A stretch of DNA of 64,000 nt from Variimorphobacter saccharofermentans (GTDB lineage: Bacteria; Bacillota; Clostridia; Lachnospirales; Lachnospiraceae): the NCBI RefSeq assembly GCF_014174405.1, contig NZ_JACEGA010000001.1, forward strand, positions 2,892,501-2,956,500. Direction: 5' to 3'. How positions within the stretch are numbered: position 1 is the stretch's first letter; every line of letters begins with the position of its first letter. Below, in pieces: positions 57,152 through 64,000 of the stretch. The position numbers and the translations under genes are program-made. Under the pieces are notes generated by a model. That model was not told where the DNA came from, did not search any database, and saw only the letters and a program-made list of their open reading frames with translations.

Positions 57152-57628
57152 TTAGTAATAGGAATCTAATCCCATCTCCCGGTATATTTCATTCAGGAAA
57201 TCTTCACTACCCAATAATGCTGCAACACCTGCAATCATTAAGATAGCTAAAACAACAGTAATACCGGATAAAATAACTCCTACAATTGCCATTCCCTTAC
57301 CGCCTGACTTCTTACTAAGGCTGACAATACCAAGAATAAGGCCAACAATCGATAAAGGTAAGCTTAGATAATAGCAGCAGCATAAAACCAGACCTACAAT
57401 ACCACATACTAAGGAAGCAATAGCTAAACCACTGCTCTTCTTTGGCTGATCATATTGAGTAGATGCGTCGTATTGATAGGAATACTGATATTGATTTGAA
57501 TCAGTCTGATACTGATTCTGCTGCGGTTGTTGATATACCGGCTGTTGATATTGATTCTGCTCCGGATTATTTTGCTGTTGATTATTTTGATTAAAATTGT
57601 TGTCTTCAGGATTGTTATAATCTCCCAT
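57152..57628 (-). CDS. DUF4190 domain membrane protein with Gln/Asn/Tyr-rich N-terminus
   Basis: 158 residues from the ATG at 57628 (GGGGG-type site 9 nt upstream). The first 70 residues are low-complexity, full of Gln, Asn and Tyr (QYQQPVYQQPQQNQYQ), probably disordered and cytoplasmic. Then the DUF4190 pair of helices (LAIASLVCGIVGLVLCCCYYLSLPLSIVGLILG, about 73-106) and a third helix. Function unknown. Confidence 0.85.
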   Translation of the reverse strand: MGDYNNPEDNNFNQNNQQQNNPEQNQYQQPVYQQPQQNQYQTDSNQYQYSYQYDASTQYDQPKKSSGLAIASLVCGIVGLVLCCCYYLSLPLSIVGLILGIVSLSKKSGGKGMAIVGVILSGITVVLAILMIAGVAALLGSEDFLNEIYREMGLDSYY

Positions 57629-57857
57629 AATAAGGACCCCCTCGCTATAGTAAATATACAATTCAAAATTGCTATTCATATCCTACCATATTATACTATT
57701 TTCTTCAACAAGCTTTTTTAATTTGTTAAACATTTAATAAGCTAATATCATTATAATGCTATTAGTTAATACTATATTACATAAATAGCAATCGATTCAC
57801 ACTCCACATATACATAATTTCTTTATTTTTCGTACATAGTAACCTTGAGGTGATTAT

Positions 57858-58019
57858 ATGTCATATGTTGCTCCTGCTATCAGGGAAAAATTTGAAACAC
57901 TTTCCGTCGACCTAAAAAATAACATATTAGAACGGAATGTGGAACTTTATACGATTCACGATTTAATCGATGTACTGGATCGTATCGTTAAGGAAGCTGA
58001 GGAAGAAGACAAGCAATAA
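57858..58019 (+). CDS. Small conserved protein of unknown function (53 residues)
   Basis: Begins MSYVAPAIREKFETLSVDLK and ends in an acidic tail EAEEEDKQ; helical, no membrane segment. GAGGTG lies 6 nt before the ATG. I recall near-identical small proteins across Lachnospiraceae, without assigned function. A hairpin repeat element begins 21 nt after the stop and may act as its terminator. Confidence 0.8.
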   Translation: MSYVAPAIREKFETLSVDLKNNILERNVELYTIHDLIDVLDRIVKEAEEEDKQ

Positions 58020-58040
58020 GGATAATCTTCACAAGATTAA

Positions 58041-58231
58041 GGGCTGTTGCATAATACATTTACAGGGAATATGACTTACCATAATGCACTGTCGGAAGAA
58101 CAGATTGCTGTATTTTGTGTGAATCATGCGATTATTTATATTTGCATGAGACATACAAAATCAGCAATATGTACTTCCGTCTGTGTGTGAGGTAAGTCAT
58201 ATTCCCTGCATGTATATTGTGCAACAGCCCC
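58041..58231. repeat. Long-hairpin repeat element, copy B (about 191 nt)
   Basis: Arms 58041-58080 and 58191-58231 pair with a few mismatches. The interior is nearly the same as in the element at 3139-3333 (both have ACTGTCGGAAGAACA and TTCCGTCTGTGTGTGAGG). The outermost GTTGCATAAT and ACTTACC are also shared. About 18 bp in the middle of the arm differ completely from copy A, but both arms changed together, so the stem is kept. Confidence 0.85.
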
Positions 58232-58237
58232 TTTTTC

Positions 58238-58732
58238 TTATATATAATGTATTAACTGTATCAGTCCCGCTGACAGAAGTGCTATGAAGAAGCCAATTAT
58301 AATGCCTTTGCCAGCACCTATGGTATAAAAAAGGGGGTTACGATATTCTTCTACCATATCTTCTGTTCCAGGCACCCAGAATCTCTTACAATTCATAAAA
58401 ATAGCCAAATCCAAAATAAATAAATCATATAAATTTGCAACAAAGAATAAGAAAAATACATAGAAAAATGCTTTTCCAAAGGTTGTAGCTCCTGAATAAT
58501 ATGCGACTACTGACAGGATAAATACAATCACTACAGCTCCCACTATTTTAACCAAGATATGATTTGATTCCTTTTTCTTTATTTTATCCTTATATTGCGG
58601 TAATGACTCCACCCTCTTTCTGACATTAACTGGAAATGACATGATCATACTAGCTGGATCCTTAGCCAAAGGGATTAATATAACGACTGTGAATATTGCA
58701 CATAAGATTAAGCTTTCAATTAGAAATAACAT
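58238..58732 (-). CDS. Membrane protein of unknown function
   Basis: 164 residues with four membrane helices (about 3-22, 60-80, 88-108 and 138-160) and a loop containing KESLPQYKDKIKKKE-like charged residues. No motif recognised. It overlaps the next upstream gene by 13 bp, so the two are probably coupled. The upstream gene looks incomplete, so this operon may be decaying. Confidence 0.65.
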   Translation of the reverse strand: MLFLIESLILCAIFTVVILIPLAKDPASMIMSFPVNVRKRVESLPQYKDKIKKKESNHILVKIVGAVVIVFILSVVAYYSGATTFGKAFFYVFFLFFVANLYDLFILDLAIFMNCKRFWVPGTEDMVEEYRNPLFYTIGAGKGIIIGFFIALLSAGLIQLIHYI

Positions 58733-59013
58733 ATGGAATCCCCTTCTTTCTCAAATATATAATCTAATAACTGGTCTTGCATAAGCCTGATGTTTTCTTC
58801 TAAAACCTCCTGATGTAGAAACTCCTTATTTTCTACTGCTAAAGCCATGATTTTCTTCACGTCTAAATAATTCTTATACTTATCATCATTGACTATATCA
58901 GGTATCACATATCTATCCGTTGGATTTAAAGGTCTTTGTTTCTGTGCTCTTACTATAAATGGCAAAAAATAATTATTGACACTCAGTAATTTTAAATGTA
59001 TAATTAACGACAT
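58720..59013 (-). CDS. Short protein of unknown function, possibly a 3' remnant
   Basis: 97 residues, helical, without a ribosome site at its ATG; an in-frame stop lies only ten codons upstream. The body (LNPTDRYVIPDIVNDDKYKNYLDVKKIMALAVENK) reads like the C-terminal part of a larger protein, such as a regulator, but I cannot name it. Overlaps the membrane-protein gene. Confidence 0.4.
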   Translation of the reverse strand: MSLIIHLKLLSVNNYFLPFIVRAQKQRPLNPTDRYVIPDIVNDDKYKNYLDVKKIMALAVENKEFLHQEVLEENIRLMQDQLLDYIFEKEGDSICYF

Positions 59014-59589
59014 TGATAGGGATGCATAATCATATTTAAATCAATGACGATTTGTAGGTTAGTAATGACAAACAAATCGTCCTTTTTATTTTCTTAGGAT
59101 TATGCTCCTGTATTTATTTTTAAGAAAACGCAAGTTAATGTAGCTACTTTAATTGCTGCAAAGAGTAAAATTCATCAACTATAAGCATCAGTGAGAGACA
59201 AAGGTGTCTGAGGATGTAGATATACATCAGCAGACACCTTATTTGATGATTCATCAGAAATCACTCGTGTATATAAAATCAGGATTACTTCGAAGGATAA
59301 AATAAAGAATTCAGGAAATATTGTTATTATGATGTTTCCTCAGCACTTGTGTTATCTATGACACAAGGATTGGTTATCAGAGCTGGTCAGATTGGACCAG
59401 ATGCGATTTATCATGCAGAAGTCGCATTTAATCACGCTATATTCCACATATTTGTATCAACATATCCAGATGGCCCTGTCGCTATGACAGGGCCGTCTCC
59501 CTTTATACGAAAAATAAGGGTTTCGTAAGTCATTATGTGATTTACGAAACCCTCTAGTTAATGTATTAGCTCGAATCTGCTATCGTTAC
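59014..59589. other. Non-coding stretch with several stem-loops
   Basis: No credible gene. On the plus strand it holds a terminator-like hairpin 59046-59081 followed by CTTTTTATTTTC, a 10-bp perfect stem AAGGTGTCTG/CAGACACCTT (59201-59240), stems at about 59374-59430, and GGCCCTGTC/GACAGGGCC (59472-59494). The last hairpin (59517-59553) terminates the minus-strand GGGtGRT operon. Plus-strand terminators without plus-strand genes suggest a small RNA or relic of a lost gene. Confidence 0.5.
59517..59553 (-). terminator. Terminator after the GGGtGRT gene
   Basis: AGGGTTTCGTAA pairs perfectly with TTACGAAACCCT; TTATTTTTC follows on the minus strand. It lies 37 nt after the stop. Confidence 0.9.
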
Positions 59590-60600
59590 TTAGAAACGAT
59601 TAGCATCAGCTGCTTCCTGAATCGCAACTGCTACAGCTACCGTAGCACCAACCATCGGGTTATTACCCATACCGATCAGACCCATCATTTCAACGTGAGC
59701 CGGAACGGAGGAGGAACCTGCGAACTGAGCGTCAGAGTGCATTCTACCCATAGTATCTGTCATACCATAGGAAGCAGGACCAGCTGCCATGTTATCAGGA
59801 TGTAATGTTCTACCTGTACCACCACCGGAAGCAACGGAGAAGTATTTCTTACCCATCTCGATACATTCCTTCTTGTAGGTACCTGCAACCGGATGCTGGA
59901 ATCTGGTAGGATTGGTGGAGTTACCGGTAATAGATACGTCAACACCTTCCTTATGCATAATTGCAACACCTTCGGTTACATCATTAGCACCATAGCAGTT
60001 TACTGCTGCTCTAGGGCCATTGCTGTAAGATTTGCGGAATACTTCCTTAACCTTACCTGTATAATAATCCATCTCAGTCTCAACATAGGTAAAGCCGTTG
60101 ATACGGGAGATAATCTGAGCTGCATCCTTACCAAGACCATTTAAGATTACTCTTAAGGGTTTCTTTCTAACCTTGTTCGCAGATTGAGCGATACCGATAG
60201 CACCCTCTGCTGCTGCGAAGGACTCATGTCCAGCTAAGAAGCAGAAGCAATCAGTGGACTCCTCCAATAACATCTTTCCAAGGTTACCATGGCCTAAGCC
60301 AACCTTTCTCTGATCAGCAACGGATCCAGGAATACAGAAAGCCTGTAAGCCTTCACCAATCGCTGCTGCTGCATCAGCAGCTCTTCTAGCGCCTTTTTTA
60401 ATTGCAATAGCAGCACCTACTATGTATGCCCAGCTTGCATTCTCAAATGCAATCGGCTGAATACCTTTTACCATATTGTATACATCAAGACCGGCATCCT
60501 TTGTAATCTTCTCTGCTTCTTCGATGGAAGCGATGCCGTAGCTGTTTAATACAGCATTGATCTGGTTAATTCTTCTCTCATATGATTCAAATAAAGCCAT
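59590..60600 (-). CDS. GGGtGRT protein (function unknown)
   Basis: 336 residues, soluble, glycine- and alanine-rich. It carries the naming motif GGGTGRTLHPD (near residue 260), as well as GLGHGNLGKMLLEESTDCFCFLAGHESFAAAEGAIG (about 102-137) and a conserved Cys in VNCYGANDV. No known catalytic fold is obvious from sequence. In anaerobic Firmicutes this gene sits next to the IscU-like gene found directly upstream here (19-nt gap), so they act together, perhaps in iron-sulfur or metal handling; that is inference. GGAGG precedes the ATG; strong codon use suggests high expression. Confidence 0.92.
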   Translation of the reverse strand: MALFESYERRINQINAVLNSYGIASIEEAEKITKDAGLDVYNMVKGIQPIAFENASWAYIVGAAIAIKKGARRAADAAAAIGEGLQAFCIPGSVADQRKVGLGHGNLGKMLLEESTDCFCFLAGHESFAAAEGAIGIAQSANKVRKKPLRVILNGLGKDAAQIISRINGFTYVETEMDYYTGKVKEVFRKSYSNGPRAAVNCYGANDVTEGVAIMHKEGVDVSITGNSTNPTRFQHPVAGTYKKECIEMGKKYFSVASGGGTGRTLHPDNMAAGPASYGMTDTMGRMHSDAQFAGSSSVPAHVEMMGLIGMGNNPMVGATVAVAVAIQEAADANRF

Positions 60601-60619
60601 TGTTATGTATCCTCCTTTA

Positions 60620-61312
60620 CTATTCGTGTCTCGGGTCGATAATCTTCACAGCATCCGCAACACGTCCATATTGACCTTTGGACTTTTCATATGCGGTGTT
60701 TGGATCATCGCCTTTTTTGATGAAATCCATCATTTTGCCAAGGCTCACGAATTGATATCCGATAATTTCATTATCAGCATCAAGAGCGATACCGGTTACA
60801 TAACCTTCTGCCATCTCAAGATAACGAGGTCCTTTTGCAAGTGTTCCGTACATGGTACCAACCTGGCTGCGAAGTCCTTTTCCTAAATCCTCTAAACCAG
60901 CACCAATCGGAAGACCGTCCTCAGAGAATGCACTCTGTGTTCTTCCGTAAACGATTTGTAAGAAAAGCTCTCTCATTGCTGTATTAATAGCATCACATAC
61001 TAAGTCTGTGTTCAATGCCTCAAGAATAGTTCTACCTGGTAATATCTCTGCTGCCATCGCTGCGGAGTGTGTCATACCGGAGCAGCCTACTGTCTCTACT
61101 AATGCTTCCTGAATGATACCGTCCTTAACATTCAATGTTAATTTACAGGTACCTTGTTGCGGTGCACACCAGCCAATTCCATGTGTTAAGCCGGAGATAT
61201 CTGTAACTTCCTTTGCCTTTACCCATTTTGCTTCTTCCGGAATAGGTGCAGCGCCATGGTTTACGCCCTGTGCAACCGGACACATCGTTTTTACTTCATG
61301 TGAATAAATCAT
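60620..61312 (-). CDS. IscU-like iron-sulfur scaffold domain protein
   Basis: 230 residues from the ATG at 61312 (AAAGGAG 10 nt upstream). Residues about 40-140 resemble the IscU/NifU scaffold. The second ligand motif TVGCSGMTHSAAMAAEILPGRT corresponds to FGCxSAxASSSxxTE. A first Cys pair is in GWCAPQQGTCK, and a third is in LVCDAIN. An extra N-terminal segment (MCPVAQGVNHG) and C-terminal 90 residues are not in standard IscU. No iscS, sufBC or hscBA genes are near, so it is not the housekeeping scaffold. First gene of the pair with the GGGtGRT protein. Confidence 0.88.
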   Translation of the reverse strand: MIYSHEVKTMCPVAQGVNHGAAPIPEEAKWVKAKEVTDISGLTHGIGWCAPQQGTCKLTLNVKDGIIQEALVETVGCSGMTHSAAMAAEILPGRTILEALNTDLVCDAINTAMRELFLQIVYGRTQSAFSEDGLPIGAGLEDLGKGLRSQVGTMYGTLAKGPRYLEMAEGYVTGIALDADNEIIGYQFVSLGKMMDFIKKGDDPNTAYEKSKGQYGRVADAVKIIDPRHE

Positions 61313-61520
61313 GTTGTTAAAACTCCTTTCAATATACATAGTATCGTATTTCATTTTCTCTATTCGTTGCAAGAGAAAGCTTTACCCTTCACTTACAGTA
61401 AAGATAATGCATTCCTACGAAATAACACTTTATTGTTATTTACTTAACATATTTTCGCATAAAACTACCAATAAGTCCATAGTTTTTTTAGCAAAAGTTC
61501 TCTGTATTTACGGCAAGAAA

Positions 61521-62189
61521 TTAATACTTTCCTACAATTTCTCCGGCTGTTTTATATATGCTCCTCTCCGGTACAAAGCCTCTCACCATAGAAAGGGGAT
61601 AGATATTCGCATTTCTTCCTATGACAGTTCCGGGATTCAGTACACTGTTGCAACCTACTTCCACATAGTCACCCAGAATAGCACCGAATTTCTTCAGGCC
61701 TGTCTCAAGCTTTAGCTCTCCGGCTTTTACAGTAACCGGAGTCTTATCTGACTTCACATTGGAAGTAATGGATCCCGCTCCCATATGGGACTTGAAGCCC
61801 AGTACGGAATCTCCAACATAATTATAATGGGGTACCTGAACCTTATTGAACAGGATCACATTCTTTAGCTCAGTTGAATTGCCAACCACTGCACCTTCCC
61901 CCACAATGGCGCTGCCTCGAATAAAGGCACAATGCCTTACCTCTGCATCCTTACCGATAATTGCGGGTCCATTAATACAAGCGGTAGGGGCTACCTTGGC
62001 GGATTTGGCAATCCAGATATCCTCACCAACTTTATCATACTCATCAGCCGGTAAAGTGGCACCAATTGTGATAATTCCGTTCTTAATTTTGCTTAGTACC
62101 TCCCATGGATAGATGCAGCCTTCGAATAAATCCGCTGCAATGGTTTCCTTCAAATCAAATAATGACTTAATCATAAGCTGTTCCGACAT
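61521..62189 (-). CDS. Left-handed beta-helix (GlmU C-terminal-like) protein
   Basis: 222 residues. From about residue 55 the sequence has hexapeptide repeats ([LIV]-G-x-x-x-x), for example IAKSAKVAPTACINGPAIIGKDAEV, interrupted as in GlmU-type acyltransferases by a loop (VPHYNYVGDSVLGFKSHMGAGS). The N-terminal 50 residues are too short for the nucleotidyltransferase domain that full GlmU has, so the common label 'UDP-GlcNAc pyrophosphorylase' is unsupported. Probably a sugar- or nucleotide-dependent acyltransferase. Upstream homocysteine methyltransferase gene on the same strand. Confidence 0.85.
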   Translation of the reverse strand: MSEQLMIKSLFDLKETIAADLFEGCIYPWEVLSKIKNGIITIGATLPADEYDKVGEDIWIAKSAKVAPTACINGPAIIGKDAEVRHCAFIRGSAIVGEGAVVGNSTELKNVILFNKVQVPHYNYVGDSVLGFKSHMGAGSITSNVKSDKTPVTVKAGELKLETGLKKFGAILGDYVEVGCNSVLNPGTVIGRNANIYPLSMVRGFVPERSIYKTAGEIVGKY

Positions 62190-62243
62190 GTCGAATACCC
62201 CCTATAGTTTACTTATCGTTTATATTCATTAATTGTTGACTAC

Positions 62244-63161
62244 TCACAGTCTGCGTGCAATATGATCCATATGTCTGTGATCGGTGCCGCAGCATCCTCC
62301 GAAGATTTTTATATTGCTTATTGTACGTAATCTTATCATGTCTTCGGCTAAGGCTTCTGGTTCAGAGCTCTTCAAGTCTGTAGAATTATCTAATTCAGCA
62401 TATGACAAAGGAGAAGTATTAGCCTGTATTCCCAAAAAACGGCTTTGCACCACATCATTCCTATTATACGGCTGTGATAGCGCCTCGTAAAGAATATTCG
62501 GATGCACACAGTTTGTCATATAGCATATTGGCTTATTCTCTGTTTGGCTATCAATTTCCTGAATGGCATCTGAAATCCTTGTTCCATCGATCAGTTTACC
62601 ATCCTTTTGAATGGTAAAGCTGATGATATATGGTATACCCGTATCTGATATTACGTGAGCCATTCCTATGATCTCCGGTAAAGCAGGCATAATACCTGCA
62701 TATAGAAAGTCCACATTTGCTTTATGGAACAGATCGACCTGCCATTTGTGAAATTCAATTGCTTCTTTCGTTGACAGTGCACCCTCTCCAGTATATGCAT
62801 CTCCTTTACATCCAAGAAGTCCGCCTACATACATTTCTACGTCACTTTCTTTTTGTATGTTCTGAAGGAAGCTTGCATTATCCAGTATAATGGAAGAATC
62901 ACAGCCTGCTTTCTCAACACGTTCCCGATTGGCACGGCGAGTAGGTGTCGTAGCTAAAAACGGCAGATTATATTTCCGCGCAATCGTAATATACTCCTGC
63001 CATATCGCTTTCAAAGCAGATGCACCATCCGTATTATATATCATTTTCGCTAATGCAACATCTTTATCAAAATCCAAATGATATTCTCGCTTCAGCCTCT
63101 CACCAAGAGCGCCTTCCATTAATATGCTGGCATGTTGTTCAATGCAATCTACAAAACTCAT
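62244..63161 (-). CDS. Homocysteine S-methyltransferase family protein
   Basis: 305 residues, a single homocysteine-methyltransferase barrel. The zinc-binding Cys are seen in MTNCVHP (near 217) and FGGCCGTDHRHM (near 290), and the N-terminal MEGALGERL replaces the usual DGAMGT. Donor could be S-methylmethionine (as for MmuM) or a corrinoid protein. It is the third such domain in the window. GAAAACGA-type weak ribosome site. It stands alone between the beta-helix gene and an IS remnant. Confidence 0.88.
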   Translation of the reverse strand: MSFVDCIEQHASILMEGALGERLKREYHLDFDKDVALAKMIYNTDGASALKAIWQEYITIARKYNLPFLATTPTRRANRERVEKAGCDSSIILDNASFLQNIQKESDVEMYVGGLLGCKGDAYTGEGALSTKEAIEFHKWQVDLFHKANVDFLYAGIMPALPEIIGMAHVISDTGIPYIISFTIQKDGKLIDGTRISDAIQEIDSQTENKPICYMTNCVHPNILYEALSQPYNRNDVVQSRFLGIQANTSPLSYAELDNSTDLKSSEPEALAEDMIRLRTISNIKIFGGCCGTDHRHMDHIARRL

Positions 63162-63371
63162 ATCGTTTTCCTCATCATTCGATAATTCAGCTTCATCCGA
63201 AAGTAAAATCGATAAGCAGCTTATATACTATTATATACTAATTACTCCGTCTCACCAAGAGCTAAATCCTCATAAGGATTGCGTAACTATACTGTAGGAA
63301 ATAGAGAGGCGGAGTTCACCAAAGATGTGTTTTAGAATTCACACCTATACTATACCTTTTTATATATTCTT
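63162..63371. other. Region with a stem-loop near the ISLre2-type gene end
   Basis: ACTCCGTCTC (63243-63252) pairs with GAGGCGGAGT (63308-63317). It may mark the 3' end of the transposase element that begins beyond the window. No gene is seen. Confidence 0.4.
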
Positions 63372-64000
63372 TTACAAGCCCCATATATGGGCGTTAAACC
63401 ATGCATATTTCCTTACATCAGCACTCACACTATGGCTTATACTTTCCATATACTTACCCAGTTCATTACGTTTATTCTTCTCAGAACGAAGAACCTCCTC
63501 ACAGCTTATTATATCATTTTCTTCAGCTCCTGCAGCCTTTGTCTGCCTCCTCTGTTTTCTTACCAATTCCAGCATATCTCCACCATTATAATAATACGCT
63601 CTTAAATGTGCCATCTTATCTACACCCATCCTACTCCATCCCATTGGTCTTGAACTCATCCTTGAGGACAGCACATGACTGACATGGCCTTCTGCACTAC
63701 ATCCCACTATACCTTCTTTTTCTTCTAAACGAACTTTCACTGCAGACCAATTAGAGAGAATATATTCTTTACTCTCTTTGACTCTCTTTATGGTTGCTTC
63801 TCCGTCTGTAACCTTCAAAATCTTTTCTATCACTTTTTCGAATTCTCTCTTCGTCCCACTTCTCATCGTTTTATACATTTCCTGACGTGCTTCTTCAGCT
63901 GAATCCAGTAAATGTGATGTGGCTCGTATCATATACTTGCTTAAATGAAATTCATCCAGAACATAGGTAAGTCCGGCCAGTCTTCTTTTTCCTGCTTTTA
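63372..64000 (-). CDS. ISLre2/UPF0236-type transposase, 3' part (runs off the window)
   Basis: The frame is open from the right edge to the stop at 63372; about 209 residues are visible. The edge residues read AGLTYVLDEFHLSKYMIRATSHL, whose LDEFHLxKY is typical of ISLre2 (UPF0236) transposases. Further on come VSHVLSSRMSSRPMGWSRMGVDKMAHLRAYYYNGGD, the family's C-terminal mark. The ATG at 63932 is an internal Met, not the start. The N-terminal part lies outside the window, so intactness cannot be judged. Confidence 0.85.
   Translation of the reverse strand, partial: KAGKRRLAGLTYVLDEFHLSKYMIRATSHLLDSAEEARQEMYKTMRSGTKREFEKVIEKILKVTDGEATIKRVKESKEYILSNWSAVKVRLEEKEGIVGCSAEGHVSHVLSSRMSSRPMGWSRMGVDKMAHLRAYYYNGGDMLELVRKQRRQTKAAGAEENDIISCEEVLRSEKNKRNELGKYMESISHSVSADVRKYAWFNAHIWGL

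Overview
The window looks like chromosomal DNA of a low-GC, strictly anaerobic Firmicute, most likely a Lachnospiraceae (Clostridium cluster XIVa) relative of Lachnoclostridium or Anaerocolumna. The evidence is the AT-rich sequence with strong AGGAGG ribosome-binding sites and frequent TTG/GTG starts, a tyrosine T-box, a giant 2-hydroxyacyl-CoA dehydratase activase fusion, the GGGtGRT/IscU-like pair, meso-diaminopimelate dehydrogenase, a MetH without its reactivation domain, and several small proteins that I recall from this family. This is inferred from gene content; no database search was made.

Layout. 1-3.3 kb: acetyltransferase, membrane protein, IS4-type element copy 1, and a 195-nt hairpin repeat. 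3.3-9.5 kb: amidase, polar amino-acid ABC importer, DUF4153 membrane protein. 9.7-15 kb: two nucleobase permeases (uracil/xanthine and purine types) and a divergent EF-G paralogue. 15.4-19 kb: aroF-tyrA-aroA. 19-23.2 kb: LytTR regulator, DUF3021 protein and a MacB/FtsX-type ABC system. 23.4-25 kb: tyrS with its T-box. 25-28.7 kb: heterodimeric ABC exporter. 28.9-29.1 kb: a second kind of giant hairpin with a perfect 45-bp stem. 29-33.4 kb: the 1414-residue activase fusion. 33.5-35.4 kb: small genes and a wrecked ABC-F gene. 35.6-37.2 kb: IS copy 2. 37.2-40.6 kb: Bcr-like ABC transporter with its two-component system. 41-45 kb: YvyF-like protein, ddh, ilvC, ilvN. 45-49.7 kb: two glycosyltransferases, DUF4173 protein, HTH/DUF2975 pair. 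49.8-56.2 kb: ABC-F protein with an attenuator-like leader, then metH and a homocysteine methyltransferase/MTHFR fusion. 56.6-59.6 kb: small membrane and unknown proteins, the second copy of the 195-nt hairpin, and a non-coding stretch. 59.6-63.2 kb: GGGtGRT protein, IscU-like protein, left-handed beta-helix protein, and a third homocysteine methyltransferase. 63.4 kb to the end: 3' part of an ISLre2-type transposase running off the window.

How the genes fit together. The metabolic core is amino-acid and one-carbon synthesis: DAHP synthase, prephenate dehydrogenase and EPSP synthase feed tyrosine, which tyrS senses through its T-box. IlvN and IlvC serve branched-chain synthesis. Three homocysteine methyltransferase proteins and MTHFR serve methionine. 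Defence and signalling modules (ABC-F, Bcr-like ABC plus two-component system, LytTR-ABC, ABC exporter) are interspersed, as is common for antibiotic-exposed gut or soil clostridia.

Most unusual signals: (1) the GGGtGRT/IscU-like gene pair of unknown function; (2) a dispersed long-hairpin element whose arms differ between copies yet stay self-complementary; (3) an ABC-F leader in which a terminator hairpin hides the ribosome-binding site and its T-run meets the start codon; (4) a decayed second ABC-F gene beside a fresh IS insertion; (5) an EF-G paralogue whose guanine-specificity motif reads TDMD rather than NKxD.
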